A stretch of DNA of 64,000 nt from Mycolicibacterium sp. (lineage in GTDB: Bacteria > Actinomycetota > Actinomycetes > Mycobacteriales > Mycobacteriaceae): assembly GCF_016462545.1 (NCBI RefSeq), contig NZ_JAEMTA010000010.1, positions 1 to 64,000 on the forward strand, written 5' to 3'. The notes beneath the pieces were generated by a model. The model was given only the letters and a program-made list of their open reading frames with translations, ran no database searches and was not told where the DNA came from. A program made the translations under genes and the position numbers. How positions within the stretch are numbered: position 1 is the first letter of the stretch; each line of letters opens with the position of its first letter. Shown here one piece after another: positions 1 to 8,272 of the stretch.

Positions 1-50
1 CTCTGCGCTGGTGGCAGCCGTTCACGCGTCCACTGAGTCGTCGTCTTCGG

Positions 51-944
51 TCATGCGAACTCCTTGGCCACGTCGGCGACTCTGCGCAGCTGGTCGATGC
101 TCGAGCTCGTCGGGATGAGATGCACCTCGTCGGTGCCAATGGCTTCGAAACCCCGCAGCACGGCGAGGAGATCGTCGTCGTCGCCCGCCCAGCCCGTGGT
201 GGGTGCCATGGCATCGACGAACTCGGCGGGAATCCAGTTCATGTAGCGCCGCAGGTGACGGTGCACCTGCGCGCGCGGTTCTTCGCCCTCACCGATGGCG
301 AACCAGAACGACGTGGCCAGATGGGGTTTGGGCCGGCGCGCATCGCTCCACGCGGCGCGGGCGACGTCGAACAACTCGTTCTGCTTGGCGACGTCGAGGT
401 CGAGCGTCGTCCCCGCCACCCCATCGGCCCAGCCCGCCGCACTTCGCACCGTCTTGGGGCCGATGGTGCCGACCATCAGTGACGGTCCGCCCGCCTGCAC
501 CGACCGCGGCCCCACGGGAAGGACGGACTCGGTGATCTTCTCGCCCGCCCAGACCCGCTTCATGATCGCGACACGCTCGGCCATGCCTCGCATCGTCTGG
601 GTCGAGAAGTCGGCGCCCACGGCGTCGTAGTCCTCTTGCCGGCCGCCCACCCCGATGCCGACGGTGAGCCGTCCGCCGCTGAGCATGTCGCCCGTGGCCA
701 AGGCCTTCGCCAGCATGACCGGATCGTGCAATTGCGGGACGATCACCGTCGTCACCAGACGCACCCGGTCGGTCCACGCGGAGACCGCTCCGAGCAACGT
801 CAACGAGTCGGGGTTGTCGAAGGCGATGCGCTCACCCCAGCACAGCGAGCTGAACGGGCCTTCATCGACTGCGCGCGCCCACGCCTTCAGCATCGCGGCG
901 TCGAGGTTGGGTTCCATGACCGGCAGCGTCATTCCGATTCGCAC
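51..944 (-). CDS. LLM-class (luciferase-like) flavin/F420-dependent oxidoreductase
   Basis: A 297-residue luciferase-like monooxygenase of the kind that in mycobacteria usually binds coenzyme F420 or FMN; the substrate cannot be predicted. The N-terminus RIGMTLPVMEP is the usual first barrel strand. Later segments fit the TIM barrel: TDRVRLVTTVIVPQLHDP, then LSGGRLTVGIGVGG. The frame stays open to 1046, but that would overlap the divergent VOC gene, so the GTG at 944, right before RIGMTLP, was chosen. The stop at 51 is followed by 50 bases to the window edge with nothing callable. It is a single gene, divergent from the VOC gene. F420 rather than FMN use is a family-level guess. Confidence 0.85.
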   Translation of the reverse strand: MRIGMTLPVMEPNLDAAMLKAWARAVDEGPFSSLCWGERIAFDNPDSLTLLGAVSAWTDRVRLVTTVIVPQLHDPVMLAKALATGDMLSGGRLTVGIGVGGRQEDYDAVGADFSTQTMRGMAERVAIMKRVWAGEKITESVLPVGPRSVQAGGPSLMVGTIGPKTVRSAAGWADGVAGTTLDLDVAKQNELFDVARAAWSDARRPKPHLATSFWFAIGEGEEPRAQVHRHLRRYMNWIPAEFVDAMAPTTGWAGDDDDLLAVLRGFEAIGTDEVHLIPTSSSIDQLRRVADVAKEFA

Positions 945-993
945 GTCCGGATTCTGGCATGCCCGCGTGAGGCGTCCTGGCAACATGGTCGAC

Positions 994-1407
994 ATGACGA
1001 TCAACGCGAGCTCCGTCGAACACGTCCGACTCACGGTCACCGACATCGCGCGATCTCGACGATTCTACGAGTCCGTGTTCGGCTGGCCGGTTGCGTTCGA
1101 GGTGCCCGACGGGGCCGACGCCGCCACCCTGGAGCAGTTGTCCTTCTTGTTCGGAGGGGTCATCTACGACATCGGCGAGGCGCTGATCGGGCTGCGTCCC
1201 GTCGCGGACGATACGTTCGACGAGAATCGAGTCGGCCTGGACCACCTGTCCCTGCGCGTGTCATCGAAGACCGAGATCGATGCGGCGGCTGCACATCTCG
1301 ACGAGCTGGGCGTAGAGCACGAACCGGTCAAGGACATCGGGGTCGGCTACATCCTCGAGTTCCGCGACCCGGATCAGATCGCCCTGGAGTTGATGGCGCC
1401 GAAGTGA
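994..1407 (+). CDS. VOC (glyoxalase/bleomycin-resistance fold) family protein
   Basis: A 137-residue single-subunit vicinal-oxygen-chelate protein. The N-terminal half opens with VEHVRLTVTDIARSRRFYES, the first beta-alpha-beta unit with a candidate metal-binding His. The C-terminal half ends with GYILEFRDPDQIALELMAP, where a conserved Glu usually closes the metal site. Such proteins may be lyases, isomerases, dioxygenases or binding proteins; nothing here decides. An in-frame ATG at 985 is an alternative start nine bases upstream. It is divergent from the LLM oxidoreductase and convergent with the DoxX-like gene, whose stop lies one base beyond. Confidence 0.8.
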   Translation: MTINASSVEHVRLTVTDIARSRRFYESVFGWPVAFEVPDGADAATLEQLSFLFGGVIYDIGEALIGLRPVADDTFDENRVGLDHLSLRVSSKTEIDAAAAHLDELGVEHEPVKDIGVGYILEFRDPDQIALELMAPK

Positions 1408-1408
1408 C

Positions 1409-1837
1409 TCAGCGAGTCAAGCCAGCAACCTTCACGAGCTCGGGTCGGCGTAGGACCATCCCGACCCACATCAGCACGCCGAAGTAGACGGCGAACAAGA
1501 CGGTGCTGAACAGCGGGGCCTCGACCCGCATGTTCGCGGTGACGGCCCCGCCCAGATAGGCCGTGATGCCGAGCGCCCCGAGCACCGCGGTGCGCGGAAT
1601 CGCGTAGACCAGGACGCACACGGCCAGCACGACGCCCATGACGAGCGCTTGCCCCTCGGGAAATCCGAGCGCTGCCGTGCCCTCCTTGACCTGGGAGATG
1701 CCGGCCAGCTTGCCGACTGCATCGAACACCAGAAATGCGCCGACCAGCACGCTGATCACCACACCGATCCTCCAGCCCAGCCGGCCTCGGCCAGCCGTGG
1801 ATGACGATGGTTGGGATTGGGTGGCTTCGACGTTCAT
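1409..1837 (-). CDS. DoxX-like small integral membrane protein
   Basis: A 142-residue protein with about four hydrophobic segments: IGVVISVLVGAFLVFDAVGKL, ALVMGVVLAVCVLVYAI, AVLGALGITAYLGGAV and FSTVLFAVYFGVLMWVGM. The FDAVGKLAG stretch and overall plan match the DoxX-like family. Those proteins sit in the cytoplasmic membrane and are variously linked to thiosulfate oxidation or redox stress; no specific role is visible here. The start at 1837 follows an AGGAG ribosome-binding site. The gene is divergent from the NarL-type histidine kinase across a 166-bp gap that carries inverted repeats, so it may share that system's regulation. Confidence 0.75.
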   Translation of the reverse strand: MNVEATQSQPSSSTAGRGRLGWRIGVVISVLVGAFLVFDAVGKLAGISQVKEGTAALGFPEGQALVMGVVLAVCVLVYAIPRTAVLGALGITAYLGGAVTANMRVEAPLFSTVLFAVYFGVLMWVGMVLRRPELVKVAGLTR

Positions 1838-1931
1838 GGCACGCTCCTGTGTCGCGAAAGTGATCTGGTACCGAGGCAGACACCGCTCGAGTGCAGAAAT
1901 CATCGCGGCTTCGTCGACGACCGTGTCGGCC

Positions 1932-1992
1932 GGGGGTTATCCCCCAGGGAGTCGTCGGGAAAACGCCATACCCGCACCCGCGTCGACTCCCT
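1932..1992. promoter_or_regulatory. Palindrome and long inverted repeat upstream of the NarL-type kinase
   Basis: The perfect palindrome GGGGGTTATCCCCC lies at 1932-1945. It is followed by arms AGGGAGTCG (1946-1954) and CGACTCCCT (1984-1992), nine perfect pairs around a 29-base spacer. The right arm ends 11 bases before the kinase ATG at 2004. It may be an operator for the adjacent response regulator or a leader hairpin; that is inference. Confidence 0.4.
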
Positions 1993-2003
1993 AGGTTGAA
2001 GGC

Positions 2004-3302
2004 ATGGTGGCAATGACCCTCGACGAACCGCTCTCCCTCAACGACGACGCCGTCCGCTCCCGCCGGGTGGGCGTGGTGCCATCGGCCTCGATGCTGACCG
2101 GCGCGGCGATCGGTGTGCTGTGGTTCTGGATCCCACTGGTGATACTGATCATCGGCGTCTCGTCGATTCCCTCGGTCATCGGATTTGCCTTGGCCGCTGT
2201 GGTGTTCATCTACCTGATGCGTGGGGTCGAATGGGTGGAGCGCGTCCGCAGTGAGGCGGTCTTCGGCTTCGGCATTCCGGTACCCCTGCGAAAGATGTCG
2301 CCGTACAACGGCTTCCAGCGCTGGGCGCATCAACTGTGGCTCGACGTCAGTAGCGCCAGATTCTGGAAGGGCGCTGCGCACCACTATCTGCGCCTGACCT
2401 ACGACATGCTCGCCGCCGGTCTCGCCCTTGCGCTAACCGTCTTCGCCTTCGCGGGCCCCGCAGTCGCGACGGCGATCGACAACAGTGACGCCGAGGCCGG
2501 TCTGTGGTTCGTCTCGCCGCCGCTGGCCTGGCTGTTGGCGCTGGTCGCACTCGTCGCCGCCGTGGCGCTCGTCGTGTTCGGACCCCTCATCGACGCCGTC
2601 ATCGACCGCTGGTTGCTCCCGCCGTCGGCGACCGCAGCGCTTCAGCACGAGGTGAGCGCCCTGACCGATGCCCGCCGTGGCGCGGTGTCGTCGGCACAGA
2701 ACGAGCGGCACCGCATCGAGCGCGACCTGCATGACAGCGTGCAACCCCGACTGGTGTCGCTGGCCATGACCATCGGCCTGGCGCAGACCAAGCTCGACAC
2801 CGACCTTCCGCAGGCCAAGAAGCTCATCGGCGAAGCCCATGACGACGCCAAGAGCGCGCTCGTCGAACTGCGCAACGTCGTCCGCGGCATCGCGCCGACG
2901 ATCCTTGCCGACCGCGGCCTCGACGCGGCGCTGTCCTCGGTCGTCCAACGGATCGAGACATCGGGTGTCCCAACGTCGTTGAACGTGCACCTGCCGAGGC
3001 GACTCCCCGACGAAGTCGAGGCATGCGCGTACTTCGTCGTCGCCGAGGCACTGACCAACGTGGCCAAACACGCCAGCGCAACCCAGGCCGTGGTCACCGT
3101 CCGCTTCGAGGAGGACGCGAACGCATTGCACGTCTCGGTGTTCGACGACGGGGTGGGCGGCGCCACCGTGACGGCGGATGACGACGCGACGGGCCTGCGC
3201 GGGCTCGGCGAACGGGTCCGGGCGGCACGCGGCACCTTCGAGGTGTCCAGTCCCGCAACGGGTTCGACCATCGTGACGGCGGTGTTGCCATGCGCATCGT
3301 GA
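2004..3302 (+). CDS. Sensor histidine kinase (HisKA_3 type) with PF13796-like sensor
   Basis: A 432-residue membrane kinase. The N-terminal ~200 residues hold paired hydrophobic segments (VLWFWIPLVILIIGV, VIGFALAAVVFIYLM, MLAAGLALALTVFAFAG, LAWLLALVALVAAVALVVF) with the PYNGFQRWAHQLW loop, resembling the actinobacterial Sensor domain. The dimerisation/phosphoacceptor helix is IERDLHDSVQPRL, with His243. The ATPase domain shows an N-box (EALTNVAKHASAT) and G-boxes (DDGVGG, GLRGLGERV). It should phosphorylate the NarL-type regulator whose start overlaps its end by 13 bases. The start at 2004 follows a GAAGG site; ATG at 2013 is an alternative. Envelope-stress sensing in the manner of Lia systems is suggested by the DUF4097-like gene downstream but not shown. 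Confidence 0.9.
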   Translation: MVAMTLDEPLSLNDDAVRSRRVGVVPSASMLTGAAIGVLWFWIPLVILIIGVSSIPSVIGFALAAVVFIYLMRGVEWVERVRSEAVFGFGIPVPLRKMSPYNGFQRWAHQLWLDVSSARFWKGAAHHYLRLTYDMLAAGLALALTVFAFAGPAVATAIDNSDAEAGLWFVSPPLAWLLALVALVAAVALVVFGPLIDAVIDRWLLPPSATAALQHEVSALTDARRGAVSSAQNERHRIERDLHDSVQPRLVSLAMTIGLAQTKLDTDLPQAKKLIGEAHDDAKSALVELRNVVRGIAPTILADRGLDAALSSVVQRIETSGVPTSLNVHLPRRLPDEVEACAYFVVAEALTNVAKHASATQAVVTVRFEEDANALHVSVFDDGVGGATVTADDDATGLRGLGERVRAARGTFEVSSPATGSTIVTAVLPCAS

Positions 3303-3934
3303 TCGCCGAGGACTCCGCGCTGCTACGTGCGGGTATCGAGCGCATCCTCATCGACGCAGGGCACGACGTCGTGGCGGGCGTGTCCGACGCCACCGACCTC
3401 CTGCGCATCGTCAACGAGCTACGACCCGACCTGGCCATCCTGGACGTCCGGATGCCACCCACGTTCACCGACGAGGGCATCCGCGCGGCGGCACTGCTGC
3501 GGAGTCAGAACCCCGAATCCCCGGTACTCGTCCTGTCGCACTACGTCGAGGAGCGGTATGCGGCCGACCTGATCGCCTCGGATACCAGGGGTTTCGGCTA
3601 CCTCCTCAAGGATCGGGTGGCCGACGTGCCGTCGTTCCTCGACGCGGTCGACGTCGTGGGCGCCGGGGGCACCGTGCTCGATCCGGAGGTGGTATCGCAG
3701 ATCCTCGTCCGCTCGCGGCAGCGATCCACGTTGGACGCCTTGACCCCGCGCGAGCTCGGCGTCCTACAGCTGATGGCAGAGGGCCGGGCGAACTCCGCAA
3801 TTGCCGGCGCGCTGCACGTCTCGGTCGGTTCGGCCGAGAAGCACATCGCGTCGATCTTCGCGAAGTTGGGACTGGCACCCGACGAGAGCGAGAACCGCCG
3901 GGTCCTCGCCGTCCTCCAATACCTCGAATCCTGA
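3290..3934 (+). CDS. NarL/LuxR-family response regulator
   Basis: A 214-residue DNA-binding response regulator. The receiver domain has IAEDSALLRAGIERIL at the start, phosphoacceptor Asp52 in LAILDVRMPP, and the switch lysine in GYLLKDRV. The C-terminal helix-turn-helix is LTPRELGVLQLMAEGRANSAIAGALHVS followed by the AEKHIASIFAKLGL recognition helix, diagnostic of the LuxR/NarL class. Its start overlaps the kinase gene by 13 bases, so the pair is translationally coupled and almost certainly cognate. Likely targets include its own promoter and the gene immediately downstream. Confidence 0.93.
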   Translation: MRIVIAEDSALLRAGIERILIDAGHDVVAGVSDATDLLRIVNELRPDLAILDVRMPPTFTDEGIRAAALLRSQNPESPVLVLSHYVEERYAADLIASDTRGFGYLLKDRVADVPSFLDAVDVVGAGGTVLDPEVVSQILVRSRQRSTLDALTPRELGVLQLMAEGRANSAIAGALHVSVGSAEKHIASIFAKLGLAPDESENRRVLAVLQYLES

Positions 3935-3955
3935 ATTACCGAAGGGACTTTCGCC

Positions 3956-4855
3956 ATGACCATCATCGCTCCCCCGCCGCCTGCCGCTGCGCCGCCACCA
4001 CTTTCTCCGGGAGGACGGACCGCCCTGCGGGTGGTCCTCGTCGTCGCGGCGTCCGTGTTGATCGTCGGTTGCGTCCTCGCCCTTGGCGTGACGTCGTGGG
4101 GACTCGGCAGCTTGCGCGTCGCCGCCGACGAGAAGGCGCTCCCGTCGAACACGAAGGCGCTGGTGATCGACATCGGTGACGTGCCCGCAGCGGTGCGCAT
4201 CACCGCCGATCGCGAGGCCCGCGAACCTCGGGTCAGGATGCGACTGCTCAACTCGTCTCGGTCCGGCGACCACAATCTGGTCGTCAGCGATGACGCCGGT
4301 ACGACCCGGCTGACGGTCGACGGGGCGACGTTGCCCTTCGCCGGCTGGGACGGGTCACCGCTGGGCGACTTCGACAGCGCGGGCGAGATCAACGTCATCC
4401 TTCCGCCCGACCAGGCCCGCCGGCTGTCGCTCACGGTGCGGGAACACCGAGGCATGCTGCTGACGCAGACAGACCTCGACCAGATCGTCGTGGACAGCAC
4501 CGATGGTGACGTGGTGCTGGGCGGCGGCGCGCGGCGCGTCGAGATTCACACGCAGAACGGTGACGTCACGACCCGGGGGTCCGTATCCGTGACCGACTCG
4601 TTCGCCGTCGACTCCACCGACGGTGACCTGTCGGTTGACTTCACCGATGCCGCGCCGCATACGGTCGATGTGACGACCACCAACGGCGACGTGGCGATCT
4701 CCCTGCCCCAACCGGGCCCCTACCTCGTCAGGGCGGCCGGTGACGCTCCATTGATTCGAGTCCCGCAGACCGACGATGCCGCCCGCGCCGCCGCGACGGT
4801 GACCGTTCGCTCCGACACCGGCGACATCGAGGTGCGGAATTCCGGACGCGGCTGA
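3956..4855 (+). CDS. Membrane-anchored DUF4097-like beta-repeat protein
   Basis: A 299-residue protein with a short proline-rich cytoplasmic start, one membrane segment (TALRVVLVVAASVLIVGCVLALGV, about residues 22-45) and an exported domain. The exported part has recurring strand turns of the form D-S/T-T-D-G-D or NGDV (VDSTDGDVVL, HTQNGDVTT, VDSTDGDLSV, TTTNGDVAI, SDTGDIEV), the pattern of DUF4097 right-handed beta-structures. It lies 21 bases after the response regulator, so it is the third gene of that operon. DUF4097 proteins often accompany Lia-type envelope-stress two-component systems; a sensing or structural role outside the membrane is inferred. Confidence 0.75.
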   Translation: MTIIAPPPPAAAPPPLSPGGRTALRVVLVVAASVLIVGCVLALGVTSWGLGSLRVAADEKALPSNTKALVIDIGDVPAAVRITADREAREPRVRMRLLNSSRSGDHNLVVSDDAGTTRLTVDGATLPFAGWDGSPLGDFDSAGEINVILPPDQARRLSLTVREHRGMLLTQTDLDQIVVDSTDGDVVLGGGARRVEIHTQNGDVTTRGSVSVTDSFAVDSTDGDLSVDFTDAAPHTVDVTTTNGDVAISLPQPGPYLVRAAGDAPLIRVPQTDDAARAAATVTVRSDTGDIEVRNSGRG

Positions 4856-4916
4856 TCCACGGAGCATCGATCGGGCGGAGGCGCGCATGGCGACTCCGAC
4901 TGGCCGACCCCGGTGA

Positions 4917-5930
4917 TCAGACCAGCGACGCCATGATGTCGGCGACGGAACCCTCGGTGGCCTTCTGAAAACCGGTGCCCGCCCAAATGTTCGCGCCGTG
5001 CGGGTCACCGGCGCGGACCGACGCCGCCCGCACGGGACTCGTCAAGTAGTGAATCTCGGGGTAGCCCAACGGCGCTTGGTCATCGTGCTCATCGATGAAG
5101 CGGTTGCGTAGGCCTCGCGCATAGCGGCCCGAGAAGCAGCGCGTGACAACGGTTTCGGTGAAGTTGGGATCGCGCAGTGCCGCGCGGTGCACCGGGCTGC
5201 TTCCCGCCTCGTCAGCCAGGAGGAACGCGGTCCCCAGCTGGGCTGCGGCCGCCCCCGAGACCAAGACGTCGGCGACGTCGGCGGCCGTCATCAGCCCGCC
5301 GGCCGCGATCACCGGTACGTCGAGCGCGATCGTCGTCGCGCGCAGTAACTGGCTCAGCGGCTGAGTGGGCGGAAGGGCAGCCGGATCGAGCGTGCCTCGG
5401 TGCCCGCCGGCCGCGGGACCCTGCACGGCGACGGCGTCGACGCCGCGGGCGACGGCGGCCTCCGCCTCGGCGAGGGTGGTCACGGTGGCGACGGTCGTGA
5501 TGCCCGCCGCGCTCAGGCGCACGCAGTCGGCGGCCTCGGGCAGGCCGAAGGTGAACGAGACGACCTCGGGCTTGAGATCCAGCACGACGTCCACCTTCGC
5601 TGACCAGTCGTCATCGTCGAAGCGCGCCTCACCGAGTCGGGCGTCGTATCTCTGCGCCTCCACGCTCAGAGCCCGCGCGTACTGCTGGATCGCGTCGGGT
5701 CGAGCGACGCTCGAGGACACCAGGAAGAGGTTCGCACCCAAGGGGCCCGTAGTCAGACTGCGGGCCTCGGTAAGGCGTTCGGCGAACACGTCCGCCGTCA
5801 GATAGCCGGCGGCCAGGAACCCGAGCCCGCCGGCGCTCGATCCGGCGGCGGCGAGCGCGGGTGTCGTCGGCCCACCGGCCATCGGCGCGACGATCACGGG
5901 CTTGTCGAGCGAACGGACGTCGAAGCTCAT
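4917..5930 (-). CDS. Nitronate monooxygenase (2-nitropropane dioxygenase family)
   Basis: A 337-residue FMN-dependent TIM-barrel enzyme that oxidises alkyl nitronates to carbonyl compounds and nitrite. It begins with VIVAPMAGGPTTPALAAAGSSAGGLGFL, the family N-terminal loop. It contains AVQGPAAGGHRGTL, where GGHRG holds the catalytic His, and ends its barrel with VIAAGGLMTAADVADVLVSGAAAAQLGTAFLLADEAGS, the FMN-phosphate site. The start at 5930 (MSFDVRSLDKP) is preferred over the upstream extension to 5996, which has no family similarity. It stands alone between convergent and unidirectional neighbours. Confidence 0.9.
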   Translation of the reverse strand: MSFDVRSLDKPVIVAPMAGGPTTPALAAAGSSAGGLGFLAAGYLTADVFAERLTEARSLTTGPLGANLFLVSSSVARPDAIQQYARALSVEAQRYDARLGEARFDDDDWSAKVDVVLDLKPEVVSFTFGLPEAADCVRLSAAGITTVATVTTLAEAEAAVARGVDAVAVQGPAAGGHRGTLDPAALPPTQPLSQLLRATTIALDVPVIAAGGLMTAADVADVLVSGAAAAQLGTAFLLADEAGSSPVHRAALRDPNFTETVVTRCFSGRYARGLRNRFIDEHDDQAPLGYPEIHYLTSPVRAASVRAGDPHGANIWAGTGFQKATEGSVADIMASLV

Positions 5931-6029
5931 CCCAGCATCCTGCAAGCTGCGCGCGCCGCGGACAAGGCGGTTCACCGGATGACATGGGTATCGCAAGGAA
6001 TCGCCGGGAAAGGGGTAAGCGAGGGGCAG

Positions 6030-6512
6030 CTAGCGGTGGCCGCGTTCCCGTTCCTGCCCCACGTAGTCACCCGCGAGCGCGGCGACGTGTCGCGGGAGGT
6101 CGCCCGTCGCGACGTCGGCGAGGCTGGTCTCCTCGAGCACCGAGCGCATGCTGGCGCGCAGCGCCCGCCAGACGTCGGTCAGCGCGGCCGTCGGGCCGGA
6201 GTACGGAAGGTCGCCGAGGCCGATGTCGCGGACACTGGCCAGCGGGCCATCGATGCAGCGCAGCACGTCGGCAATGCTGATCTCGGCGGCGCCCCTGGCC
6301 AGCGCGTACCCGCCGTCGCGGCCGCGGTGGCTGCGGACCAGCCGGTCGGTGCGTAGATCGGAGAGGATGTCGACCAGGAACTGCGGCGGGATGCCCTGCG
6401 CCTTGGCCAGATCGTCGGTCTTGACGAGCACGCCATCGTCGACCGTCGCCAGCTGCACCATGGCCCGGACGGCATACTCCGCCTTGGCCGACATCCGCAT
6501 GAAGCGAATCAT
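6030..6512 (-). CDS. Rrf2-family transcriptional regulator (Rv1287-like)
   Basis: A 160-residue Rrf2 winged-helix regulator. Its [18 protein letters not shown]-terminal helix, [20 protein letters not shown] recognition region and [12 protein letters not shown] wing are textbook. Only one cysteine is present (LRCIDGP); the three-Cys cluster-binding motif of IscR/NsrR is absent, so it should not bind Fe-S like those proteins. From memory it matches M. tuberculosis Rv1287, which lies next to cysDN, suggesting a link to sulfur metabolism like CymR; here cysDNC lies about 17 kb away. In-frame ATGs at 6500 and 6494 are alternative starts. It is divergent from the C-N hydrolase. Confidence 0.9.
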   Translation of the reverse strand: MIRFMRMSAKAEYAVRAMVQLATVDDGVLVKTDDLAKAQGIPPQFLVDILSDLRTDRLVRSHRGRDGGYALARGAAEISIADVLRCIDGPLASVRDIGLGDLPYSGPTAALTDVWRALRASMRSVLEETSLADVATGDLPRHVAALAGDYVGQERERGHR

Positions 6513-6560
6513 GCCACCGACCTGACTGCAGACCTCGCAGATGTGGTGCACGATCGACAC

Positions 6561-7388
6561 ATGACCACCCGCGTCACGTGCTGCCAGATCCCCCTGCGGA
6601 TCGGCGACACCACCGGCAACCGCACCACGGCTATGTCTGCGATAGAGGCGGCGGCCCGTGACGGCGCGCAGATCGTGGTGTTGCCCGAGCTCGCATCCTC
6701 GGGGTACGTGTTCGCCGACCGGGCCGAACTCGAATCGCTCGCCGAGACCCGCGAGGGGCCTGCCATCACCGCGTGGGCGAACCTCGCCGAGGCGTTCGGC
6801 CTCACCATCGTCGCCGGGTTTCCGGAAGCCGCGGGCGAGAAGGTCTACAACAGCGCTGCCGTCGTCGATCCGAGCGGGCTGCGCGGGGTCTACCGCAAGG
6901 CGCACCTGTGGGACACCGAGAACAACGTCTTCGACCGGGCCGACGACCTGCCCCTGCTCCTCGACACCGCGCACGGTCGCATCGGCGTGATGATCTGCTA
7001 CGACGTCGAATTCCCCGAGTGGGTGCGCGCGGTTGCGCTCCAGGGCGCAGACCTGCTGTGCGCCCCGGTGAACTGGCCGCTACTGCCCCGACCCGACGGC
7101 GAGCGGCCCACCGAGCAGGTACGCGCCCTGGCCGGCGCGGGCATGAACCGGATGCCGCTCGCGGTGTGCGACCGCACCGGCGTCGAGCGTGGCCAGGACT
7201 GGGTGGGCGGCAGCGTCATCACCGATGCCGACGGCTACCCGATGGCCATCGCCGAATACTGCACGCCTGGCCTCGTCACCGCCGACGTCGACCTGGCCCA
7301 GTCGCGGATCAAGCGGTTCAACGACAACAACGACGTTCACGGCGATCGGCGTACCGACCTCTACCGCCGCACGGCCCTACTGGACTGA
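6561..7388 (+). CDS. Carbon-nitrogen hydrolase (nitrilase superfamily amidase)
   Basis: A 275-residue cytoplasmic amidase with the complete nitrilase-superfamily triad: Glu43 in [11 protein letters not shown], Lys113 in YRKAHLW and Cys146 in [12 protein letters not shown]. These enzymes hydrolyse non-peptide C-N bonds such as primary amides; the substrate is unknown. The DTENNVF stretch after the lysine loop resembles aliphatic amidase and R-amidase-like members more than true nitrilases. The start is set at the ATG at 6561; an in-frame ATG at 6543 adds six residues. It is divergent from the Rrf2 gene with 48 bases between, and its last 12 bases overlap the convergent flavoprotein gene. Confidence 0.88.
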   Translation: MTTRVTCCQIPLRIGDTTGNRTTAMSAIEAAARDGAQIVVLPELASSGYVFADRAELESLAETREGPAITAWANLAEAFGLTIVAGFPEAAGEKVYNSAAVVDPSGLRGVYRKAHLWDTENNVFDRADDLPLLLDTAHGRIGVMICYDVEFPEWVRAVALQGADLLCAPVNWPLLPRPDGERPTEQVRALAGAGMNRMPLAVCDRTGVERGQDWVGGSVITDADGYPMAIAEYCTPGLVTADVDLAQSRIKRFNDNNDVHGDRRTDLYRRTALLD

Positions 7389-8030
7389 GCGCTCGATCAA
7401 CGCGCGCACCGAATCGGGCAGCTCGATGCCGTCGGTCAGATCGGGCGCAGGCTCGGGCACCCCGTAGGTCACCGTCATCGGCACCACCCCGGCCCAGGCA
7501 TCCCCCGCCACGTCCTCCTCGGGGTCCTCGGGCCAACCCGCACTGACCTTCAGCGACCAATTGTCCACGCCGATGGGCAATCTCAGCGCCAACGTAGCGG
7601 CCAGCTCCTTGCGATTGCTGGGCCGCAACTCGGCGACCCGGCCGGGGATGAACACGTCGGTCAACGTCTCGAGGAGACCCACCTTGTCGGCCTCGGACAC
7701 CACCTCGAACACCCCGAAGATGGCGGCGCTGCGGTAGCGGAACGACGACTCGAAGCCGCTGCGCGCCACGACGACGCCATCGAGGGTGGTCACCGACACC
7801 GCGGCGGTCGCCCCTGCCGCCAGCGCCCTCAGCCACGGTGACCCGGTCGAGCCGTGGATCACCAGGTCGGTACCGATGCGCGCGAACCCCGTCGGAAAGA
7901 TCACCGGATGGCCGTCGCGGATCAGGGCGACCGTCGCCAGCGGCGTGCTGTCCAGAAGGGCGTCGAGCCCACTGCGGGAGGTGTCCTGTTTCTCGCTGAG
8001 CCGGCTGATGCGCGTCGAGGGCTGGGTCAT
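7377..8030 (-). CDS. Pyridoxamine-5'-phosphate-oxidase-like split-barrel flavoprotein
   Basis: A 217-residue protein of the FMN/F420-binding split-barrel class. The core LDALLDSTPLATVALIRDGHPVIFPTGFARIGTDLVIHG and WLRALAAGATAAVSVTTLDGVVVARSGFESSFRYRSAAIFG matches the Nim-like/PPOX subgroup with a long C-terminal extension. The enzymatic activity cannot be deduced; members reduce F420-linked substrates, detoxify nitro compounds or bind haem. The start at 8030 (MTQPSTRIS) is chosen, with ATGs at 8039 and 8042 as alternatives. It converges on the C-N hydrolase with a 12-base overlap. Confidence 0.8.
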   Translation of the reverse strand: MTQPSTRISRLSEKQDTSRSGLDALLDSTPLATVALIRDGHPVIFPTGFARIGTDLVIHGSTGSPWLRALAAGATAAVSVTTLDGVVVARSGFESSFRYRSAAIFGVFEVVSEADKVGLLETLTDVFIPGRVAELRPSNRKELAATLALRLPIGVDNWSLKVSAGWPEDPEEDVAGDAWAGVVPMTVTYGVPEPAPDLTDGIELPDSVRALIERSVQ

Positions 8031-8106
8031 GGGGAACATCATCGGCTGGATCGGGCTGACATGGCGCAGGAATCGCACCACGCCGGGCATTACCCACCCA
8101 TGACTG

Positions 8107-8240
8107 ACAGCCGGGGCTCGTATTCGAAAGCTTCGTCGCCGAGATCGTCCGCTACGAGATCCTGCAGCGGCAGCGAGGGCGCCGCTGGTTCGTGCAGCGC
8201 CTCAGCCGACGCGGTGGCGACGACGGCCCGAGCAACTAGT
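8107..8240 (+). pseudogene. Possible start-less coding remnant
   Basis: A short open frame ends at the TAG at 8238-8240. It reads like a real C-terminus (FESFVAEIVRYEILQ, then RGRRWFVQRLSRRGG) with GC-rich third positions, but an in-frame TGA just upstream leaves no ATG or GTG start. It sits in a 242-bp gap between two minus-strand genes. It may be the tail of a decayed gene; chance cannot be excluded. Confidence 0.25.
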
Positions 8241-8272
8241 CACGAAGGTGCACGACGTTGGGCCGGTCCAGG

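Noticed and set aside
1..54. ATG on the minus strand overlapping the LLM gene stop (ATGA), as if a downstream coupled gene began there
   Set aside because: It runs only ten codons before a stop; nothing else supports a gene in the first 50 bases.
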